64,000 nucleotides of DNA. Source: Hadarchaeum sp964343275. GTDB lineage: Archaea; Hadarchaeota; Hadarchaeia; Hadarchaeales; Hadarchaeaceae. Where the stretch lies: contig CAYFIY010000001.1 of the NCBI GenBank assembly GCA_964343275.1, forward strand, positions 62,001-126,000. The letters run 5' to 3'. The stretch's first letter is position 1, and each line of letters begins with the position of its first letter. Both the position numbers and the translations under genes were made by a program. Positions 33,629-41,766 of this stretch are shown one piece after another. The notes beneath the pieces were generated by a model. The model was not told the origin of the DNA and did not search any database. It saw only the letters and a program-made list of their open reading frames with translations.

Positions 33629-34825
33629 ATGGGAATAACATTCATCGATCCCAGCTTTTCTGGTGTATCTGGCGATATGTTGACAGCGGCTCTTATCGAT
33701 GCCGGCGCTTCAGCGGACAAAGTTCGACGAATGATGTTGTACGCTAGCAGACCATTTGGAAAAGTTGCGATTAAGATCGGAAAGATCAAGGTTAACGAGA
33801 TCATGGCGACGCGACTGGAGTGCAAAACTGAGGATTCTAGCGGAAGGACGTATTCCGAGATAGTGAACGGTCTCAAAGAATTGCGTTTGCAACCGGAGGT
33901 GAAGGGCGCAGCCTTGAATGTCGTATGGATTCTCGGAAAGGCGGAGGCCAAGCTTCACGGAAAAAGTCTTGAGAGGCTGAGGCTTCACGATGTCGGTGCT
34001 GCTGATGCTATCGCAGACATCGTCGGTTGTTGTACGGCAGCTTACCAGTTGGGATTATTTAAAAATGAGGTTGTCGGGGGCGAAGTTGCGGTAGGTAAAG
34101 GTTCTGTGGGGTTTTTCCACAGGAGATTGCCTCTTCCAGCACCGGCAACGGTTGAGATCTTGCGAGGTGTGCCGGTTGTCGGTAGACCTATAGAAGCAGA
34201 GCTTACCACACCCACTGGAGCCGCGCTCTTGGTGACCTTAGTGGACAGATTTTCTCGGGCCTTACCCTCGATGGATATAAAGTCGGTGGGTTACGGTACG
34301 GGAACTCACCGGCTCCCAATTCCCAATTTGTTGCGCGTTTGTCTGGGTGAGGAAAGCGAACTACAGTTAGAGAAAATATCCGTGCTCGAAACAAATGTGG
34401 ACAATGTACCGGGTCAGGTCATCGGATACACAATTGAAAAATTGCTGGCCGAAGGTGCGCTGGACGCCAGCGCAGTTCCTATTGTGATGAAAAAGGGAAG
34501 ACCAGGCTTTCTAATTAAGGTGTTGGTAAAAACCAAAGATTCCGAGAGACTCTCCCGCTTACTTGCGCTCGAGACAGGAACATTGGGAGTACGAGTTATG
34601 CCTTCGATACATAGGCATATTTTGAAAAGAGAACTGATGCGAGTTGACCTCAAGCTTGCTGGGTGCAGGTTCAGCCCCCGAGTTAAGATTGTGCGGGTCG
34701 GGAAGAAGGTCATCGGCTGGAGCGCGGAGTACGAGGATGCCAAGTCCATTGCCAAACGAACTGGCAAAACGCTTCGAGAAGTAATCAGACTCATTGAGGA
34801 TTCCGCTCAAAAGGGAATAAAGTAG
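33629..34825 (+). CDS. larC: LarC-type nickel-insertion protein (DUF111 family)
   Basis: 398 residues. The N-terminal half has FIDPSFSGVSGDML at the start and HDVGAADAIADIVG near 120; the conserved middle has RRLPLPAPATVEILRGVPV near 170 and ELTTPTGAALL near 195. LETNVDNVPGQVIGYTIEKLL near 255 starts the C-terminal ferredoxin-like domain. LarC is the nickel-pincer cofactor synthase acting on thiocarbonylated pyridinium mononucleotide for lactate racemase-type enzymes. LarB and LarE are not in the window. Length matches archaeal members. Its promoter faces away from that of cdc48. Confidence 0.88.
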   Translation: MGITFIDPSFSGVSGDMLTAALIDAGASADKVRRMMLYASRPFGKVAIKIGKIKVNEIMATRLECKTEDSSGRTYSEIVNGLKELRLQPEVKGAALNVVWILGKAEAKLHGKSLERLRLHDVGAADAIADIVGCCTAAYQLGLFKNEVVGGEVAVGKGSVGFFHRRLPLPAPATVEILRGVPVVGRPIEAELTTPTGAALLVTLVDRFSRALPSMDIKSVGYGTGTHRLPIPNLLRVCLGEESELQLEKISVLETNVDNVPGQVIGYTIEKLLAEGALDASAVPIVMKKGRPGFLIKVLVKTKDSERLSRLLALETGTLGVRVMPSIHRHILKRELMRVDLKLAGCRFSPRVKIVRVGKKVIGWSAEYEDAKSIAKRTGKTLREVIRLIEDSAQKGIK

Positions 34826-34861
34826 GGCCTTTCCTTACTTTTAAACTTTCATAGTTCAAGC

Positions 34862-35347
34862 CTTGGAAGGGGTTGGTGGGGCGTTTATATCATACTTTCA
34901 GCGTGCATCTCGGCGGCTTTTATATTAGCTATTATACTTAATTTACATTTTTTTTTCTCGATCCAGCAATCACAAACTCTGTCTCCCATTGATAGAATCG
35001 CGCAGGTGTCGTACATCGTGGACGGTGACACAATATTCCATGAAGGGAAGGAAAAGGTGAGCTGGTCAGCGTCAATACTCCCAAGATGGATTCGATCGAC
35101 ACTAGTGAGAAGATGCTCGCGGAAATGGCGATGGGATTCGAAGAACCTTTGCCCACCTGACACTGAGATTGGGCTGAACGTAAACGATCTCGAGTCGGCG
35201 GACCGATATGGTCGAATATTGGCTGTCGTCTATTTGAAAATCGATGACAACTGGACTAATCTGAACAGACTACTCATCCGATCTAGTTTCGAGGATATTT
35301 TATACATGCATACGTCGGAATCCAACCCTTATGAATGGTTGGATTGA
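34862..35347 (+). pseudogene. decayed membrane-anchored thermonuclease (SNase-like)
   Basis: A hydrophobic N-terminal segment (ILSACISAAFILAIILNL) leads into VSYIVDGDTIFHEGKEKV, the typical start of a staphylococcal-nuclease-like domain. The next part, VSVNTPKMDSIDTSEKMLAEM, is readable only in another frame from about 35057. Then the original frame resumes with LESADRYGRILAVVYLKIDDNW and LNRLLI. Two compensating frame changes scramble the middle, including residues that should follow the GDT motif. No ATG, GTG or TTG start is seen in the frame of the signal segment. Decay or assembly errors are both possible; a restored frame suggests compensation. It ends one base before the UbiA gene stop. 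Confidence 0.8.
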
Positions 35348-36232
35348 TTAAAGCAGTTTGGCGAGCACGCCCACCAGGAAAGCGACCAGACCAAACCCTA
35401 TTCCTATTTTACACGTGAGAGATGCATGTCCGGCTGTCGCGGGTCTATGTCTCCACCCAATCATCACGGCAGCTGTAGCAAATGCGGCGATGGAAAGGGT
35501 AACTATCGCAAGGTAATACCATTCGAAAATCCCCATTAGATAAGGCAACGGGGAAAGGGATACGGATATTCCTATGAAGCTTATTGCTAAAACTGCGGCT
35601 TTTCCAGCGCCAAACATCAACGGAAAAGTTATGAACCCGAGCTGGCGGTCTCCCTGCATGTCCTGGATCGCTTTGATCAGCTCTCTGCCCACTGTGGAGA
35701 AAGTTGCCATTAGCACTAGGACCGATAGTCCACCGGGAATAAGCGATCCAAGCTTTACGTGGCTTATCGCTAGTCCTCCGAATAAAAAAGTTGAGCCCGC
35801 TAGGTATCCTACGGCAATGTTCCCGACAAATCCCTTACGCTTAAGCTTCCATGCATAGAGCGCCAGTATTATTGAGTTCAGCGCCGCCAGTAAAATGTTG
35901 TAGATGTTCAAGAAAATGGTGAGCGATATTCCAATTGCAAAAAACAACCACGCTGCTGTCAGGGCCTTCTTGGCTGTAGTTCTGCCCGAAGGTATGGGGC
36001 GCTCCGGGCGATTGATCTCGTCTATCTCTTGGTCGAAGTAGTCGTTTATTGAGTTGCCCCCAGCCGCTATCAGAGCTGCAGCTACAGATGCAATAAGGGG
36101 AAAGATCCACTGCATGTTTAGTTGCTCAAAAGTTACTACGGATCCTATAATCACGGCCACTCCCGTGAAAAAACAGTTAACGGGTCTTGCCAGCTCGAGC
36201 ACAGGATATGAACGGATAATTTCGCCCTCCAT
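35348..36232 (-). CDS. UbiA-family prenyltransferase, digeranylgeranylglyceryl phosphate synthase type
   Basis: 294 residues with about eight hydrophobic segments. The first Asp-rich motif is NSINDYFDQEIDEINRPERP near residue 60, ending RPIPSGR, the signature of the lipid enzymes. A second motif is QDMQGDRQLG near 190. It adds the second geranylgeranyl chain to geranylgeranylglyceryl phosphate in ether-lipid synthesis. It complements the geranylgeranyl reductase at 2943 and HMG-CoA reductase at 23911. Its stop immediately follows the thermonuclease remnant on the other strand. ATG 36232 start. Confidence 0.9.
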   Translation of the reverse strand: MEGEIIRSYPVLELARPVNCFFTGVAVIIGSVVTFEQLNMQWIFPLIASVAAALIAAGGNSINDYFDQEIDEINRPERPIPSGRTTAKKALTAAWLFFAIGISLTIFLNIYNILLAALNSIILALYAWKLKRKGFVGNIAVGYLAGSTFLFGGLAISHVKLGSLIPGGLSVLVLMATFSTVGRELIKAIQDMQGDRQLGFITFPLMFGAGKAAVLAISFIGISVSLSPLPYLMGIFEWYYLAIVTLSIAAFATAAVMIGWRHRPATAGHASLTCKIGIGFGLVAFLVGVLAKLL

Positions 36233-36326
36233 TTTATTATATTACTTTAGAGTTACTTACCTTTTTTTCTATGCAAAGGTTAAAATCGTTTAGTATGGAA
36301 TTTAAATAAAAATCATAGGTGGTAAG

Positions 36327-37226
36327 TTGAACAAATGGGTTGCCTATCTAAACGGGGAATTTATTCCAGAAGATGAAACAAAGATTTCTATTTTTGATCG
36401 TGGTTGGCTTTATGGCGACGGCTGTTTTGAAACTCTCCGTGTTTTTAAAAGAAAGGTGTGTGAACTCGGTGAGCATATTGACAGGTTGTTTAAGTCTCTC
36501 AACGCGCTCAAGTTCCATACATTTCAAATGACAAAAGAAGAGGTGGAAAAAGCAGTTTTGGAGACCTGCAGACGGAATAAGGTCAAGGATGCATTTTTAA
36601 GGATCAATGTTTCGAGGGGGATTAGCAAATATCCTTTATTAGATGTCAGAGTGGCAGAAACACCAACGATAGCAATATTCCTTCGGGAAGTAGAGCCACC
36701 GCCCAAGATGAAAAGGACATATAGATCTGAAAAAGGTGTGGGACTCAGAGTGATTACTTCACGGATGAGGAAGATACCATCGATCAGTATTGATGCTAGG
36801 ATCAAATCATTGAACTATCTAAATTCTGTTCTAGCTATACAAGAGGCTCTCGAAATGAACAAGGACGACGCCATCATGGTGTCTATCGATGGTTATGTTA
36901 CTGAGATGACGGGATCTAATATATTGATGGTTAAAAATAATAATATATACACACCACCTCCTGCAAACATGTTGATAGGAATTACTCGTCAAATCATTAT
37001 TGAACTAGCCAAGGTGGACGGATATAAAGCAGAGGAGAAACGTCTAACCCCTTATGATTTCCACACAGCTGATGAAGTCTTCGTTACTAGTAGTGGATCT
37101 GGTCTGCGGCCAGTAATCGAAATTGATAATGTAATAATCGGTACAGGTGAACCGGGTCCAATTACATTAAAACTTCAAGGACTGTTCGTAAACTATCGCG
37201 AGAAAACTGGAACACCCTACGAATAA
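36327..37226 (+). CDS. ilvE: class IV aminotransferase, branched-chain amino acid type
   Basis: 299 residues. The N-terminus has VAYLNGEFIPEDETKISIFDRGWLYGDG (partial) and the PLP Lys in RIKSLNYLNSVLA near residue 160. TEMTGSNI near 195 and EVFVTSSGSGLRPV near 255 are the PLP-phosphate regions. This pattern fits branched-chain aminotransferases, though D-amino acid transaminase and aminodeoxychorismate lyase share the fold. Start TTG 36327 follows GGTGGT at good spacing. A TATA-like ATTTAAATAAA lies just upstream, so the leader is short. Confidence 0.85.
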   Translation: MNKWVAYLNGEFIPEDETKISIFDRGWLYGDGCFETLRVFKRKVCELGEHIDRLFKSLNALKFHTFQMTKEEVEKAVLETCRRNKVKDAFLRINVSRGISKYPLLDVRVAETPTIAIFLREVEPPPKMKRTYRSEKGVGLRVITSRMRKIPSISIDARIKSLNYLNSVLAIQEALEMNKDDAIMVSIDGYVTEMTGSNILMVKNNNIYTPPPANMLIGITRQIIIELAKVDGYKAEEKRLTPYDFHTADEVFVTSSGSGLRPVIEIDNVIIGTGEPGPITLKLQGLFVNYREKTGTPYE

Positions 37227-37298
37227 ACTAATTAGATAAATAATTATTTTGCTCCGAGATAATATTTTCTGATTTCGATTGTTTATTTGAAATTAATT

Positions 37299-37979
37299 TT
37301 ATTGTTGTAAGGTTTTGGCTAGTTGTTCTTTTAGTACTTGCACCCTGTGCTCAAGTGAGAATATGAAGCCCGAGTTGTCATAGTGCTCTAGCTTCCCACT
37401 ACATTTGATGCACTTAAAATCATTTTCAGCGGCAACGTCGAAAGCCACTTTTGGGCATCTGCTATTGCAGATGAAGAACATCGAGTCTTTTTCCCTTTCT
37501 AGCTGCTCTTCGAGCTTTTGTAGCAGAAGTCGGCGGTTTGCATTGACATTATCGAATGCGCGATTTGGTTCCACCTTCCAATAGTAAATATACCATCCGC
37601 TGCTCTCGTCGCGGACTCTACGGTAACTGACTACTCGGTTATCATAGAGGTCGTATAGTATCCTTCGTACAAGGTTAAGCCGCATATCGGTTTTCTTCGC
37701 GATTTCATCGTCCGTCAGTTCTTCGTTTAAAATCGTCTTGGCAACTGTATATCCGTGCTCACCAGCAGTTTGTTTTAAACATTCGACGACGGTGGGATTA
37801 TCGAGGGGAATCGGAGTTGGTTTGGGCGCTTCAATAACTTTCTTTCTTTGTGGTTTTTTTCTCACGCTTTTGGTCACTTTTTTAGCCACTCTTTTGGTCA
37901 CTTTTTTAGCCACTCTTTTGGTCACTTTTTTAGCCACTTGCTCAACTGTTTTTTTCTTGATAGATTTTTTAGTGGACAT
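37299..37979 (-). CDS. tfe: transcription initiation factor TFE alpha with lysine-rich N-terminal tail
   Basis: About 226 residues from ATG 37979; ATG 37988 and TTG 38003 lie in frame upstream. The body is a winged-helix domain (NPTVVECLKQTAGEHGYTVAK and VRRILYDLYDNRVVSYRR, quoted in parts) followed by a zinc ribbon with CNSRC and CIKC. That is typical TFE-alpha, which assists promoter opening. What is odd is the first 55 residues: a basic stretch with three tandem copies of VAKKVTKR, absent from TFE proteins I know. It resembles a histone-H1-like DNA-binding tail. It lies downstream of trm56 on the same strand. Confidence 0.9.
   Translation of the reverse strand: MSTKKSIKKKTVEQVAKKVTKRVAKKVTKRVAKKVTKSVRKKPQRKKVIEAPKPTPIPLDNPTVVECLKQTAGEHGYTVAKTILNEELTDDEIAKKTDMRLNLVRRILYDLYDNRVVSYRRVRDESSGWYIYYWKVEPNRAFDNVNANRRLLLQKLEEQLEREKDSMFFICNSRCPKVAFDVAAENDFKCIKCSGKLEHYDNSGFIFSLEHRVQVLKEQLAKTLQQ
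37867..37938 (-). repeat. three perfect 24-base tandem repeats within tfe
   Basis: The 24-base unit CTTTTGGTCACTTTTTTAGC plus CACT occurs three times without a mismatch on the plus strand, from 37867 to 37938. The unit is a multiple of three, so copy number can change without shifting the frame. It encodes the VAKKVTKR octads of the TFE tail. Complete identity at DNA level suggests recent expansion. Confidence 0.95.
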
Positions 37980-38055
37980 TAAAATCATCGGCAAATTACT
38001 CAAGTTATTAGTTTATTTTTTCCTTGTAAATAAAATTATCGTGTCATGAAAATTA

Positions 38056-38595
38056 TTAGGGAAGTTTATCAAGGTCTTTTTCTACTTTTTTCCATTTTTT
38101 CGTAGGTATCACCTTTAATTTTCCGTTTTTGAACTCCTTTTTCAATTCAGAACCCTGAAAAGCTCTATCAAAGAAAACTGCAAGTGCAGCTACTTCTGAA
38201 TGTGGTTGGTTCCCCACTGAGACATTTAAATCAGCGGTTTCAAAAATCTCTATCGGCATCTTTTTCGCTCCAACGACTATGAGGAGGTCTCTATCATCCA
38301 ACTCTTTTAGCGCGTCGTCTAGGGGCAGGCCGTACATTGTCAGGTGGACTATCAAGCCTCCTTTTGCCCTCCATCTCGATATCGTTTCTCTCCAAGGCTT
38401 GCCTGACGTGACAAAAAATTGACCTCCCCAAAGATCGACAATCTTCTGAATACCATCCTCAATTCCTTTGTCCTTCAAATCTGCTAAGAACATCCCGTCC
38501 GCACCGAAGGCCCTAGCTACTAGCCCCACATGTGTGGTCACACGTTTATCTCGAAATAGCCTGTGGCCCATGCGCAAGACAGCTATTTTTGGCAT
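38056..38595 (-). CDS. trm56: tRNA (cytidine-56-2'-O)-methyltransferase
   Basis: About 179 residues. The start is placed at ATG 38595 because homologues begin at the equivalent of IAVLRMGHRLFRDKRVTTHV; the frame opens earlier at 38658. The SPOUT-fold core has GGQFFVTSGKPW, LIVHLTMYGLPL and LLIVVGAKKMPIEIF with SVGNQPHSEVAALAVFFDR forming the SAM-binding knot. It methylates C56 in the T-loop of archaeal tRNAs. It sits 52 bases upstream of tfe on the same strand and downstream of hflX. Confidence 0.9.
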   Translation of the reverse strand: MPKIAVLRMGHRLFRDKRVTTHVGLVARAFGADGMFLADLKDKGIEDGIQKIVDLWGGQFFVTSGKPWRETISRWRAKGGLIVHLTMYGLPLDDALKELDDRDLLIVVGAKKMPIEIFETADLNVSVGNQPHSEVAALAVFFDRAFQGSELKKEFKNGKLKVIPTKKWKKVEKDLDKLP

Positions 38596-38745
38596 TTGAT
38601 CAGTCAATATTGTGATGAATCCGCATAGCTTAAAAATTAACCATTCACTTAAACGCAACTTCTCACAAGTAGAAACTCATAATGAAAATAGTTCCCTTTT
38701 TTCACGAATTTAGTATCTTAAAATGGATTGAAGCTAAAAAAGGAC

Positions 38746-39792
38746 CTAAGTGTTTGTTCGTATTACTTCTAGGAGTGCATTTAAATTCTCCCCCCTTGCC
38801 GCGGAAATTGGAACCACCGTGGAAGTTAGATTGTGAATTACTTCCTCTTTTTGTTCCAATTCTTCTTTTGTTATCAAGTCCACCTTGTTGAGCGCAGTGA
38901 TCACTTTTACAGGGTACCTCGCAAGTACTTTTATAGAGGTTCTAAGCTTGCGGATTAGCTCGGGAACTTCGTCCGAGGCATCAACCACCAGCAATACTAA
39001 ATCTGCTAGGTATATTTCCTCAAGTGTTGCCTTAAATGCCTCGATCATCCATGGGGGCAGATCATCGATGAACCCGACTGTGTCGGTCAAGAGGATTTTT
39101 CTACTTGCTCGTATGCTGCGGGTTCTAGGGGTCAAGGTTGTGAAATACATATCGTCTATCTCAGCGGTCGCAGCCGTTAGGGAGTTAAGCAGGGTGGTTT
39201 TTCCCGAATTCGTGTAGCCAGCCAATGCAATTAGTTTGAATCCTCGCCTGCGCCTGAGCTTTCGACGTTGTTCTCTGCTCTTTTCCACTGACCTTAACTT
39301 ACGCCGGAGAGTTGCCATTTTGCGCTTAACCATATCAAAGCGGACGTTGACCTCATACTCACCGCCACCCATTAATCCTGGTTGTTCGACGGAAAGGAGA
39401 TTTCGGATATGTGCTCGAATTCTTGGTAGCTCGTAATTTAACCTCGCGTACTCTATTTGGAGTTTAGCCTCGGGTGAACCAGCGCGCATGGCAAAGATTT
39501 CAAGCACGATTTGGAACTTGTCCACAACTTCTACGCCGACCATATGTGAGAGCTTGAAAGCTTGGGAAGGTGTCAAGTGGTTGCCGAATATTACTCTCTC
39601 CGCGTTAGTGGATTTCACCAGCTCGGCCAATTCCTGGGCTTTGCCTCTACCTATCTGGTATGCCGGATCCTGGTATCGGAACTGCTGAAGGGTTGCAGCC
39701 ACCTCAAAGTTTAGAGTCCGCGCTAGGGCAGCCATTTCTTTTAGACCGGATTGCTCACTAGGAGATCGTCGTTCTACGAGTACTACACGCAT
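38746..39792 (-). CDS. hflX: GTPase HflX
   Basis: 348 residues. The N-terminal domain has LARTLNFEVAATLQQFRYQDPAYQIGRGKAQELAEL (partial). A coiled, basic linker with MVKRKMATLRRKLRSVEKSREQRRKLRRR (partial) follows. G-domain motifs are GYTNSGKTTLLNSL near residue 195, DTVGFIDDLP near 235, and NKVD near 310. HflX binds the ribosome 50S subunit and splits stalled ribosomes. Full length for archaea, with a short C-terminus. First gene of the hflX-trm56-tfe run. Confidence 0.92.
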   Translation of the reverse strand: MRVVLVERRSPSEQSGLKEMAALARTLNFEVAATLQQFRYQDPAYQIGRGKAQELAELVKSTNAERVIFGNHLTPSQAFKLSHMVGVEVVDKFQIVLEIFAMRAGSPEAKLQIEYARLNYELPRIRAHIRNLLSVEQPGLMGGGEYEVNVRFDMVKRKMATLRRKLRSVEKSREQRRKLRRRRGFKLIALAGYTNSGKTTLLNSLTAATAEIDDMYFTTLTPRTRSIRASRKILLTDTVGFIDDLPPWMIEAFKATLEEIYLADLVLLVVDASDEVPELIRKLRTSIKVLARYPVKVITALNKVDLITKEELEQKEEVIHNLTSTVVPISAARGENLNALLEVIRTNT

Positions 39793-40548
39793 ATTAACTA
39801 ATTAAATTGTGATTTTAGAATCAAAAAAATAGTAGGTAGTCTAAATTGATGGCATCTATATTTAAGGAGGCCGACTTGTCGCCTATTTGAAGTCCAGATG
39901 TTCCCAATCATTGAAAAGACCACCCTTGGAGTCATCGAAAAAATCACCCTCCCCTCAAAGAAGGTGGCATCGTAGTTCATCACGCTCCTGTATCTATCAA
40001 ATGTGTATTTTTTTAGAGTCGATTCCGTAGAAAATGAGATTGTCTAATCCGAGCGAGTGTCAGAGATCATGCATGAAAGCAGAACCCAAAGAGGGTCATG
40101 AGGGTCAATTTTCTGACACTGAAAGAATTACTGTAATCAAAGCCACTAACTTCTTCTTCCTATTCCACGTATGTAGCAGTACCGGGTATCAAGCACCAAT
40201 ACAAAAATACCTATCTAGAATCCGTGGAATACTTGTTCTTGAAATCAAAAAAGTCACCCAAGGGTCCATTTCTGTTGTCGTAGATTGTATCTAAACTTTC
40301 TTAGGTTCTCTATCCACTGTAGAGCTCACTCTGGTCGATGTGTAAAGCCACGCGATGTTTGGTGGGAGTATGGTTAAATTTTTTTTAGCGTATCTCCTAA
40401 AGGTTTTCGTACTATGCGTTAGATCTACCTCAACAAAGACGTCTTTTACTAACGGGTTTGATCCGATCTAATTATTCTTGATCCGAAATCATTTTTTCTA
40501 AATGAAAGTTTATTAGGCCACTTCCCGAGAATATTAACGGGGTATATA
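39793..40548. other. 756-base gap with weak ORFs only
   Basis: No ORF here is supported. An 86-codon frame at 40034-40294 ends in a plausible strand-rich stretch (GILVLEIKKV) but has no recognisable family and an odd Cys/Lys-rich start. A nine-base inverted repeat, AGTGTCAGA near 40060 and TCTGACACT near 40119, flanks it loosely. A short ATG frame near 39898 gives a 25-residue peptide only. The last 60 bases carry the PAN promoter with a TTTATTA box near 40509-40515. It may be a decayed gene. Confidence 0.35.
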
Positions 40549-41766
40549 ATGACGGGGTCTACTAAACCAAAAGAGGGCTCTTATAACGAGTCTTACGTTG
40601 CAGAGTATATACAAGGTCTAGAACGTCGTGTTCGTGATCTAGAACACGAAAAGAGGACTGCAGAAGGTCAATACCTCAAAATAGACAGAGAGCTACAGAG
40701 CTTGCGCGCAGAATTAGACCGCATGAAATCCCCCCCCCTCGTCGCCGCTACTTTGATAAACTTGCTCGATGATGGCCGGGCTATAGTCCGCAGTAGCGCC
40801 GGGCCACACTTCGTAGTTACGGTTTCACAGTTCATCAAACCCGATGATTTTAAGCCGGGCGTAAGGGTAGCTCTTAATCAGCGTAATCTTAACATCATGG
40901 AAATTCTACCATCCAAGCGAGATCCATTAGTTCTTGGTATGGAGATCGATGAAGCTCCTAATGTCAGTTATTCCTTCGTTGGTGGGCTTCTGGAGCAGAT
41001 TAGGGAGATCCGCGAGACGGTAGAGTTACCATTGACTAGGAAAGGTCTCTTCGTTAAGGTTGGAATAGACCCGCCCAAGGGAGTCTTGCTTTACGGTCCG
41101 TCTGGAACCGGTAAGACCTTGTTGGCTAGGGCCGTGGCCCATGAGACAAAAGCGGTATTCATTAGGGTGGTGGGTTCAGAACTCGTTCATAAATATATAG
41201 GCGAAGGAGCTCGGGTTGTCAGGGAACTGTTCGATTTGGCCCGAGAGAAGTCCCCATCGATTGTTTTCATAGATGAGCTCGATGGTATTGGTGCCCGCCG
41301 GATGGATACTTCAACCAGCGGGGACAGGGAGGTTCACCGCACCCTGATGCAGCTTTTGGCCCAGATAGATGGATTTGACTCCCGGGGTGATGTAAGGATC
41401 ATAGGAGCCACCAACCGTCCGGACATACTCGACCCAGCCCTACTTCGTCCAGGCCGATTTGACAGATTGATATACTTCTCTCTACCGAACCAGTCTGCCA
41501 GAAATTCGATATTCAAGATTCACACGGCTAAGATGAACCTATCAAAACATGTTGAACTTCAGTCCCTGTCTAGATTGGCAGAAAAAGCGACTGGGGCAGA
41601 TATAAAAGCGATTTGTACTGAGGCGGGGATGTTTGCGATAAGAGAAGGACGTAATCAGGTGATGCAATCAGATTTCAACGCGGCGGTGGCGAAGGTTTTG
41701 CCGCCGAGCAGAATGCCAGAGGTTGCCGAGTTTTCAACAAAGCCAGAGAAGATGTACGGATACTAA
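40549..41766 (+). CDS. pan: proteasome-activating nucleotidase PAN
   Basis: 405 residues. The N-terminal coiled coil (about residues 15-60, heptad-rich) is followed by an OB domain and one AAA+ domain with YGPSGTGKTLLARAVAHET near 185, FIDELDGIGARR near 245 and ATNRPDILDPALLRPGRFDR (20 residues) near 290. The hexamer unfolds substrates into the 20S proteasome. The C-terminus ends KMYGY: a hydrophobic-Tyr pair is followed by two residues, not one as in the standard HbYX. Its end overlaps gatB by four bases on the opposite strand. The Walker A has Ser (GPSGTGKT), where Pro is more common. Confidence 0.95.
   Translation: MTGSTKPKEGSYNESYVAEYIQGLERRVRDLEHEKRTAEGQYLKIDRELQSLRAELDRMKSPPLVAATLINLLDDGRAIVRSSAGPHFVVTVSQFIKPDDFKPGVRVALNQRNLNIMEILPSKRDPLVLGMEIDEAPNVSYSFVGGLLEQIREIRETVELPLTRKGLFVKVGIDPPKGVLLYGPSGTGKTLLARAVAHETKAVFIRVVGSELVHKYIGEGARVVRELFDLAREKSPSIVFIDELDGIGARRMDTSTSGDREVHRTLMQLLAQIDGFDSRGDVRIIGATNRPDILDPALLRPGRFDRLIYFSLPNQSARNSIFKIHTAKMNLSKHVELQSLSRLAEKATGADIKAICTEAGMFAIREGRNQVMQSDFNAAVAKVLPPSRMPEVAEFSTKPEKMYGY

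Noticed and set aside
38596..38658. Extended N-terminus of trm56 (ORF starting at 38658)
   Set aside because: Family members begin near the VLRMGHR motif, so ATG 38595 is a better start and the extra 21 residues look non-conserved.
39898..39975. 25-codon ATG ORF near 39898
   Set aside because: Too short, no ribosome-binding site and no neighbouring conservation evidence.
40034..40294. 86-codon plus-strand ORF
   Set aside because: No recognisable domain, unusual composition at the start, no ribosome-binding site, and set in a gap with interrupted frames.
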